Assembly (NCBI GenBank): GCA_025991245.1
Contig: BQMJ01000072.1
Span: 1-64,000 of the forward strand
Source of the DNA: Galdieria partita
Taxonomy: Eukaryota; Rhodophyta; Bangiophyceae; Galdieriales; Galdieriaceae
Direction: 5' to 3'
DNA length: 64,000 nt
Every line of letters starts with the position of its first letter. Within the stretch, counting starts at the first letter, position 1. The notes below the pieces were generated by a model that was given only the letters and a program-made list of their open reading frames with translations, ran no database searches and was not told the origin of the DNA. Both the position numbers and the translations under genes were made by a program. This document shows, one piece after another, positions 56,626-64,000 of this stretch.

Positions 56626-59091
56626 ATGTGTTGGACTGTTTACTTGTTGTTATGTAGTTTTTTATTAGTAGCTGCAGAACCTATTGCCAAAGAGTATAAA
56701 GAAAATGAACAAATTGTAGTATGGGCTAATAAAATCGGCCCTTATAATAGTCCAGCAGAAAGTCAAGACTTTTATGAAGTAAGTCTTCAAAGCGTTTGAA
56801 AGTAATCAAAAAACTTTGCAAGGCACTTCCTTGGAGTGAGGACTGTAGACCTAAAGAATTACAATATGCTGAACAACATTTGGGTGAAGCTTTGATTGGG
56901 AATCGCCTAGTAAAGACCCCGTAAGTATATTTCTCAGAACGTATAATCTATAACACTTGCCGTTAGTTTCGAAATAAATTTTAAAAAAGATGTCAAGAAG
57001 ATTCCTCTATGTCAATTGACTGTCGATGTGAAACATATCGATGCCTTTCGAAGAGCCGTCGCAGAGAATTATGTGGTATGTTTTGGAATAATCGATTGGA
57101 ATATTTCAGGCAGTCTTGACAACCGTCGATTTAGTATTACCTGACTATGGACGGAATATCTTCACCAGCCATTCCTTTGGGAGAAACCGATTTACAACGT
57201 TTAGGTCTTGATCTTGGAAAGAGACTGTCCCAATTGGAGCATGTTTATATTTACACCCAAGTAGGATATTGTTGTTATGATCTTTCGCTTATGTGAATAT
57301 TCAAATATCTCCAGTTACAATTTGAAATATACTATAACAACTCCAATATGATTCGTTTCCATGTTTTACCCTTAGGTATATGTTGCATTATCTCTTGTGA
57401 ATGGATATTGATTGTGTTATTGCAAGGACCTGAATTGATATCGGCAGATAGTGTATTTAGTTTCCCAATTTCCTATTCTGTGTCTTGGATTCCAACAAAT
57501 ACTGTAGTTGAAGTAAGCTTTCTATTCTACGACTATAGTCAATATCTAACTCTTGAAGGAACGGTTGGAAAGTCTTTCTTCATCAAGGTTATTGGAATTT
57601 AGATGGCTATCTCTATTAAGCTCTTTGAGTCTTATCTTCTTTGTTCTTGTTAGCATTGGCATTATTTTTATTCGTAGATTAAGGTATTATCATTTTCGTA
57701 ATTCCCCATGTCATTATTCAACTAGGATAGACGAGAGCTTCGAAGTGTAGAAGAACCTGAAATGGGTGTTATGGAAGATGCAGAACGTGGTTGGAAACTG
57801 ATTCGAGGTGATGTCTTTCGTTTTCCAGACTATTATAATCTACTCAGTGCCTTTTATGGTAAGTTATGATGAATACTGAAGCACTCATTGTGATTGTTGC
57901 CAGGCGTTGGTCTTCAGTTGACTTTGTTGACAATGATGCTCTTCATGATTGGCTCATTGGGTGGTTATCAAAGGCGTGGTGGCGCTTCCTTTTTATCTAC
58001 AGCAGTAAGTTTGGTTGACTCAAAGTATTGCTGGTAAAGATTCGTTTTAGATATTTATGTATTCATTGACTAGTTTTATTGCTGGTTTTGGAAGTGCACG
58101 ACTCTACAGACAAATGAATGGCCAACGTTGGGTTCGAAATACTCTTCTTTGTATTTTCATTTATACATTGCCTGTATTGATGATTTGGAGTTGCATCAAT
58201 ACAGTTGCTCTGTTTTATGATTCTACAATTGCTTTGCCATTTTCCTTAGGTCTGGTTCTATTTGCATTATGGTAAGTCTATTCATTCTTACATGATCATC
58301 AAGTTGACCACTTACTAGGGCATTCATTGCTTTTCCTTGTACCGTGTTGGGTGCTATTATAGGAAAGCACACTGGAAGAAAAGGTTTTCGAGCTCCTGTT
58401 CGAACTTCAAAAATAAAAAGAGAAATTCCAAGGGCTCCTTGGTACGTATCAGCTTGGTTTCAAGTAAGTCTGTTGATTGGGATATTATTCTTGTTATATT
58501 GATGGCATACTATAAAAGGCTTGTGTTGGAGGAATTCTTCCTTTAAGCATTGTTCTGGTGGAAATGCGATATATCTTAAGTGCTATCTGGGGTTATGAGA
58601 ATCCTTCTTCGTTTATAGTACTCTTCGTGTTGTTTCTCATATTGGTAAGGACTCCTTTTGAGAATGTGTGATTGCTTCATGATATTCTTTACAGGTTGTT
58701 TGGATTGCTTCAGTTACTAGTTTTCTCGTATTCCAGCAACTTTGTTTTGAAAATTACAAATGGTTCGTATATACAGAGTATCTAAAAGTTATAGAGATGA
58801 TGGAACATTAGGTGGTGGCGTTCATTTCTCAATGGAGGTTCTTGTGCGATATTTTTCTATTTCTATGCTATTTACTATTTCTACTTCCAAAGCAATCTTT
58901 CGGGTTTCTTACAGGTGAGAAACTATATATCATGATATTTCAAGGAAGAATGAGAGTTTTCCTAGTCGTTATCCTTTCTGGGTTATATGTTGGCCCTTAG
59001 TTATGGACTCTTTCTAGCTTTAGGTTTCATTGGATTTGTTTCTGGTTTGACTTTTGTTCGAATTATTTATCGTGCTATTAAAACAGATTGA
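56626..59091 (+). CDS. Transmembrane nine superfamily (TM9SF/EMP70) protein
   Basis: Starts with a signal peptide (MCWTVYLLLCSFLLVAAEP) followed by VVWANKIGPYNSPAES, LGEALIGNR and PLCQLTVDV, the luminal head of TM9SF proteins. Many introns of about 50 bases split the rest, which shows repeated hydrophobic segments (for example QLTLLTMMLFMIGSLGGY and MYSLTSFIAGFGSARLYR) and ends RIYRAIKTD, the KxD-type COPI signal of this family. TM9SF proteins work in Golgi and endosomal sorting. ORFs within it (57,348-59,000) are parts of the same gene. Confidence 0.9.
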
Positions 59092-59160
59092 TATATGGAG
59101 TTTCTTTCGTCCATTGCTATTCTTTCAAAACACACACACAAAAAATTCATAGTATCAACC

Positions 59161-59745
59161 TTAGTCTTCAAAAGTTCGAGTTCGTTTCCTCCCTACAACT
59201 CATCAAACCCCAATACAGTCACTTTTCAATCTCAACGCTTACCACTTGTTCTTCTTAAACTAGAGTCACCTCTAGAGTCGGTACGTGAAGACTCTTCGCT
59301 ATACTCTGGACTTGTTTCACTCTCTTGTAACTCTACATTGGGACTTGTTTCTTCGTATTTTTCTTCCTTGCTTTGCACCAACGAGGACTTTTGGTACAAA
59401 CTATATTGGTTCAACTCGAACAAGGCACTATCGAGTTTTATCTCATCGGTTGGGTCATAGATACACTAAGCAATTCCAAAAATGTAACTTGTCTTGCACA
59501 CAAAACTTGTTTTCTCAACTTACCTGTGGAATAGTACCAGTAGTAGATAGTCGGTGCAACAAGTGTGTGAACAGGCAAAAGTCCATAAACTGTTTACGCT
59601 TGCGAGGGTCAAGTAACTCACGACTCCAACTCACGGGAGAATAGGAAAGTGGTAAAAGGGTATAAGGACAGTTGGTACGAAAAGGGACTACTCCACTGTA
59701 GGAACAATACTGTACTTTAGGTTTCTTGGCTTGGACGACTTTCAT
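59161..59745 (-). CDS. Unidentified protein (158 aa, 3 exons)
   Basis: Exons 59,745-59,524, 59,465-59,243 and 59,192-59,161 join in phase to give 158 residues. The N-terminal part (MKVVQAKKPKVQYCSYSG, then CPYTLLPLSYSPVSWS) is well ordered, with a basic start; the C-terminal half is acidic and serine-rich (SLVQSKEEKYEETS), ending RKRTRTFED, a likely nuclear signal. The clean GT..AG joins and the tight position between two convergent and divergent genes make it a real gene. I recognise no family. Confidence 0.75.
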
Positions 59746-59921
59746 CGAGAGGAAAATGCAACGATGAACAATCCAACAAGAATATTTAGGCAAGTAATGA
59801 TATCAGGAAGGATTTTCATTTTATACTTCAAATATATACCCAAAATTCAAACGAGTCGAGGACTTTTGTTATTTCAAATGACCGGGAAACACACAAAGTG
59901 AAAAGTGGGTTGGATTGGCAG

Positions 59922-60672
59922 ATGGAAGAATCTTATGAGACAAAGGAAGACATAAATGATGATGTTTGGAGACTTCGTAAGTGGCTAGTGAACGAGAAAT
60001 GTTGCAACGATATACTTCCTTATCAGGAAGAGCTGGTTACTGGGTTGGCAGATTTGTGTCAGTTTCAACAGTCTTTGGTGGAACAAATGACTGAAAGCGA
60101 TGACTTTGCCTTGGTTTTGGTAAAAAACTTGAAAGAGTTGGAACTAGAAAGAATTCGATATTTGCTCAAGGAATACTTGAGAACTCGGTTGCGTAAGATT
60201 GAAAGTTGGTTGTTCTATTTATGGAGAGATAAAGAAAAGTGGAGTTTGCTTTCTTCGTCTGAAACTGAATATACAAAGCAGTAAGTTGCTCTTCCAATCA
60301 CTTTGTCGTTATATCTGATAACCGCTTAAGACTGCATCAACTTATCACGAGTCACTTTGAACGTTCCTTTCTTAGCGGATTGCCAGAAAAACTACGTACT
60401 ATCGATGAGCGAGATGGAGATAACCCTCCAGGAAACTTGGATGATATGGACGAGTTTGTCTTTTTATACGCAGCAAAAGAAATTGGCAACGTGACTACGG
60501 ACCCCAGGTAATGAATAATCACTTGGCTATCAAAGTGACTGTTTCTGATGAAGGTTTCTACACTAGTTCTCAAGTTACGAGTACTATTCACATTCGAAAA
60601 GGTGAAGTTGTCTGTCTACGATATTCCGTTGCAAAACAGTATTTGTTGGACGAATCTGCTTTTCTTCTTTGA
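59922..60672 (+). CDS. SLD5: GINS complex subunit SLD5
   Basis: Exons 59,922-60,280, 60,331-60,507 and 60,567-60,672 give 213 residues. The helical A domain (VWRLRKWLVNEKCCNDILPY, LKELELERIRYLLKEYLRTR, LHQLITSHFERSFL) and the C-terminal B domain (EFVFLYAAKEIGNV, then KGEVVCLRYSVAKQYLLDE) follow SLD5/GINS4. GINS is part of the CMG replicative helicase. The second intron uses an unusual acceptor, CACTAG, chosen because an earlier AG would give an early stop. Confidence 0.92.
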
Positions 60673-60709
60673 AAGTGCAAATGTATTATGAAAACAGTAC
60701 TGAATGAAA

Positions 60710-62551
60710 CTACAACTCATCCTGAATATCTAATAACCATTTTTCCAACTTGACGTTTTCTTTTTCCAGGTGTTGCGACAACTGTCCGATTTCTTTTTCC
60801 AGCTAATAGTGCGACTTGTTGTTAGCAAAACACAAAACGTTGTATTTTGAACTTACCGATGAAAGATTGGAAAGTTTAGAACGAGTTGTGGAATACCAAC
60901 GTTGCAGAATTTCGTGTTTTGCCTTGTAAATTTCTGTCAGTTGGTTTGCTACCGTGACCCATTTGGCATTGCCTGATGATGCGATAGTCTTATTGAGATA
61001 TTCCAACTGCAATTCCAACTCTTTCAAATGAGAATGGACACAAGTATAACTACTGGAGAACTGTTCTGCACTAACTGGGCCTTTCAAAGTGGAAAAGTTA
61101 TAGATAGCCTCTTTGTAAGTATTCGACAAAGCACAGTGCAATGAATACAAATTGCTCAAAAGCAAGCTATTGGAAGCTTCACTGTCATCTCTCCAATACA
61201 AACTTAAACGGCTTATAAGTGATAAACATGCCAATAATACTAATACAAAAGTCACAGGCAATAATAATTTCTCCAACAGATTCCACATTCCCAACTCATA
61301 AGTTATCACAAGAGAACCCCAATTCTTATCGGTGGGCACCATATTACGCTTCTCAAACACTAACAAAGTTCTTCCTTGAATGTCCAAAAGATCAAACAAT
61401 GTTTCATTATACATTTTGTCAAAGGCAGCAGGAACTGAATAATTCCACACAATGTTTTTGGCACCTTCAGGCAAGGCAACTTTCAAAACATACTTTTCTA
61501 TAACCATGCTTCGAATACTAGGTGGAATGTGTACTCGCAACTGATACTGATTCGAACCCAACGACTTGAGATACTTCTTCGATGGCACACGATAACCAAT
61601 AAAAAAGGCATTTTTCCAACCTCCTATCAAAGGAAATCGAAATTTAAGTTGCAAGATCCGACCTTTCGAACGATCAGGGCCTCGAAGATGAGAAGAAGTG
61701 ATATTCCCCACATAATCTTTATATGAAACATCACTAGCTTCTGAAGGTAGACGAGCAACCACATCCTCAACAACCTGCTTATAATACTTGGAGTTTGACT
61801 GAAAGTCAAGTCTTGAAAAACCTCCCTTCGATTTGGCTCCTTTGTTTTCCAATTCGTAGCTTTCAAAAACTTGCATCCAACCCAAGTGGCTTGATTTCAA
61901 GGTATTCACAACTTGAATGCCAGTAAGGAGAGGAATATTATGGAGAAAGCGAACGCCAAAGGTCATAGAATCCCTAGCAGGAACTTTTTTATAGGGTCCT
62001 AAATAAGCCTTTTTTCCACTCACAGACAATTCAGGAAGCTTTTCCTGGTCACTAAAGTGGATCTGAGAGTGGGGAAAGTTGATTGTAGTCTTTTGTTCTT
62101 TCACTTCATAAGGACAGTAATAACGAACATAATTTTCATAATATAAATATTGATCTGCATCGTTGGGGATAACAGGTGGTTTTGGCTTCAAGCAGTTCAT
62201 ATAAAGAGAGGTGACCTTGACAGTATCTTCAGTTGTCGAGTTCAACACAACTACAAACTTGCGGAATAAAGCCTCCGTGTCTTGTTCTTTCTGCACTACT
62301 AGTAAATGATTGGATGAGTCTTCCACTTGAACTTGCGCCAGACTTTCATATTGTTGTAAAGGAAAAATAAGTTCCAACGTATCCCACCTTGCCTTGTTCA
62401 ACTTGATCACCACTTTTTCTGTCACAAAACTTTTGCTGAGGTCAATGGTTCGATCTATATTCTCAATCTTACGTGCATCTTTCGCACTAGAGACTATTTG
62501 GAACAATGAAACGATGAAAAAAAGTAAGCCAAGCCGTCTCCAGTCATTCAT
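60710..62551 (-). CDS. OST1: Ribophorin I / OST1 subunit of oligosaccharyltransferase
   Basis: Exons 62,551-60,857 and 60,802-60,710 give 595 residues. A signal peptide (RRLGLLFFIVSLFQIVSSA) is followed by the ribophorin I luminal domain (VVIKLNKARWDTLELIFPL, VTSLYMNCLKPKPP, YYCPYEVKEQ, RFPLIGGWKNAFFIGYR). One membrane segment lies near residues 440-470 (LLPVTFVLVLLACLSLIS), then a cytosolic coiled coil. It is a core subunit of the ER enzyme that adds N-glycans to nascent proteins. The 3' end lies 37 bases from that of SLD5. Confidence 0.95.
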
Positions 62552-62626
62552 CCCCCCAATTCCAATAGAAATGACTTTACTGCTTTCCCTCTCAAGAAAA
62601 AAATTTGAGCGCGCTTTTCCAGTTGG
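62552..62626. promoter_or_regulatory. 75-base divergent promoter, OST1 / CDC27
   Basis: The two start codons point away from each other with 75 bases between; both promoters must lie here or extend into the genes. No motif can be named. Confidence 0.5.
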
Positions 62627-64000
62627 ATGAAAGTTTTTGACAGTTCCGAGTTGCTCCTTATACAAGGAGTCCAGAATTCACTTCATTATTGTTTATATTC
62701 CAATGCTGTGGGTTATTCACTTTGTTTCAAGTACTTGACATTCAAAATGGTTAGATTTTTCTCGCAGAGAGATTATTTGCCTTGAGAAAATGTGAAGAGA
62801 CTGCCTACTTGTTGGCAACAGCTTGCATTCGTCAAAACAAAGTACACAGAGCTTCAGCTGTACTTAGTGGAAGTCAGGTTAGTATCTGGAGAGGTTGTTG
62901 TCGTGTTGATATTGAAAGAAAAGAACTAGTCACCTGAAAATCGGTACTTGTTAGCGTGGTGCTTTTTTGAACAAAACAAGTTGAGAGAAGCAGAGGAGTC
63001 ACTACGATTGAATGAAAGAGAAGAAGAAATTCCTGGAAAAGCTGCAGGACATTATTTATTAGGTTTAATTTATCAACGTTCAAATAGGAAGAACAAGGCA
63101 ATCGATCAGTTCAAGAAGAGTCTCGAAAAAGATGCCACTTTATGGATGGCATATGTAGCATTGTGTGACTTGGGAAGTTGCCCAGATCCTGATAGTTATT
63201 TTTCAAAGGAAGACTCGACGTTGTTATCTACGCAAGAACAAAGTGGACGAGCGGAACAGGGAGGTCCAAACCAGTGTCTATTGGGTTTGCCTTGTTCATC
63301 AGCTTCACTACAAGCTCCTTTGTTGTCATCTGAGAAACATCTTCCACCACAAATTATTGGAAGAACGAATCTTGAAGAGGACTATAGTACACCTTATCAA
63401 CGTCAAACTCCCAAACGCCTTTCGTCACCTTCTCGAGTGTCGCATATCACTTTGACGAACCCCAATTGGCAAACCAACGTGTTGGACAAGTCGGTTGACT
63501 TTCGAACACCTTCTCCAGAATCCAAAAACACGGGAACTGTAAGGTCTAACGGCCCTCCTTCTGTTCGAAGAAATAACAAACCTCTATGTACACCCTCCAG
63601 TCAACATGAACCCATTGGAAGTTTACGCAAATTGGGTCGTTTATCATTTTCCTCTCGAAGTTCAGATCGCGTAGGTATGGAACGTGTCGTGTCATCAGGA
63701 GAAGATCGAAAGATGAATTCTGATAGCTTCTCAGTAATGAGACTTTTCAGAACATTGGGGAAGGCTCGATTGCTTTTATCGTTATTTTGTAGTGAGGAGG
63801 CAATTCAAGCTTTAGAAGAACTACCTCCTGCACAATATCAAACTGGTTACGTGCTAAGTATGATCGGTAGGGCATATTATGAACTGTTGGATTACAATAG
63901 TGCCTTGCAAACTTTTGAACAATGCCAGCATTTGGATTTCACATATACGGATGGTCTTGAATACTTTTCATCGGTCATGTGGCATCTTCGAATGGAAACT
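62627..64000 (+). CDS. CDC27: CDC27/APC3 subunit of the anaphase-promoting complex (5' part; cut by window end)
   Basis: Exons 62,627-62,711, 62,768-62,877 and 62,940 onward. The start MKVFDSSELLLIQGVQNSL with SLHYCLYSNAV, then ERLFALRKCEETAYLLATAC and NRYLLAWCFFEQNKLREAE, are the N-terminal TPR dimerisation module of CDC27. A long, basic, Ser/Thr/Pro-rich linker follows, then TPRs again near 63,780-64,000 (EEAIQALEELP, YVLSMIGRAYYEL, NSALQTFEQCQHL). The APC/C is the ubiquitin ligase that ends mitosis. The first intron uses a GTTATT donor that restores frame. The gene runs past 64,000. Confidence 0.92.

Noticed and set aside
59095-59644. Plus-strand frames of about 120 codons over 59,095-59,644
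   Set aside because: They are shadows of the spliced minus-strand gene at 59,161-59,745, whose exon joins keep phase.

Overview
This window is one end of a chromosome from a compact, intron-rich photosynthetic eukaryote. It opens with about 620 bases of telomere repeat (C-strand; units of 10 and 11 bases). Many genes further in carry introns of 33 to 60 bases with GT..AG ends. A nuclear gene for photosystem I subunit PsaO sits among ordinary eukaryotic housekeeping genes. Together with the AT-rich sequence, short intergenic gaps and many tiny introns, this best fits a Cyanidiophyceae red alga of the Galdieria type. That assignment is inference, not a database match.

Layout. 1-621: telomere. 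622 to about 11,000: gene-free, T-rich subtelomere made of diverged tandem copies, including two copies of a unit of about 2.5 kb (622-3084 and 3347-5885), a truncated third copy between them, and a short telomere remnant at the junction. About 11,000-16,900: no intact gene, but scraps that look like decayed coding sequence, and a 1.3 kb copy (14,718-16,010) of the region upstream of a gene at 24,237. 16,903-26,454: three intact genes and one fossil start of what I read as Crinkler/RHS-like (CR) NTPase-nuclease proteins. Two are clear paralogs that share an intron position; the third is a larger, more distant member with a possible SAM-like tail.

26,983-64,000: dense housekeeping DNA. In order: a small unidentified gene (-), UBA1 E1 enzyme (-), WBP11-like (+), CTNNBL1 (-), COQ7 (-), SURF1 (+), FabZ-like dehydratase (-), ALY/REF (-), PsaO (+), DEP-DUF547 protein (+), ribosomal protein eL14 (-), four-KH RNA-binding protein (-), tRNA-Glu (-), a REC114-like protein (-), a small membrane protein (+), NAPE-PLD-like enzyme (+), RNPS1-like SR protein (-), ANTH clathrin adaptor with a UIM (+), leucine-rich repeat protein (-), DUF493 protein (+), DCN1-like protein (-), ABC ATPase (+), 3-ketoacyl-CoA reductase (-), TM9SF protein (+), unidentified protein (-), GINS subunit SLD5 (+), ribophorin I/OST1 (-) and CDC27/APC3 (+, cut by the window end).

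Genes are packed tightly. Divergent start codons lie 42 to 75 bases apart, or even overlap, at many loci. Convergent stops lie 37 to 70 bases apart. One same-strand pair (COQ7 and CTNNBL1) has only 6 bases between stop and start. The telomere-proximal quarter is the opposite: repetitive, gene-poor and home only to the fast-evolving NTPase-nuclease family, which looks amplified and partly decayed there.
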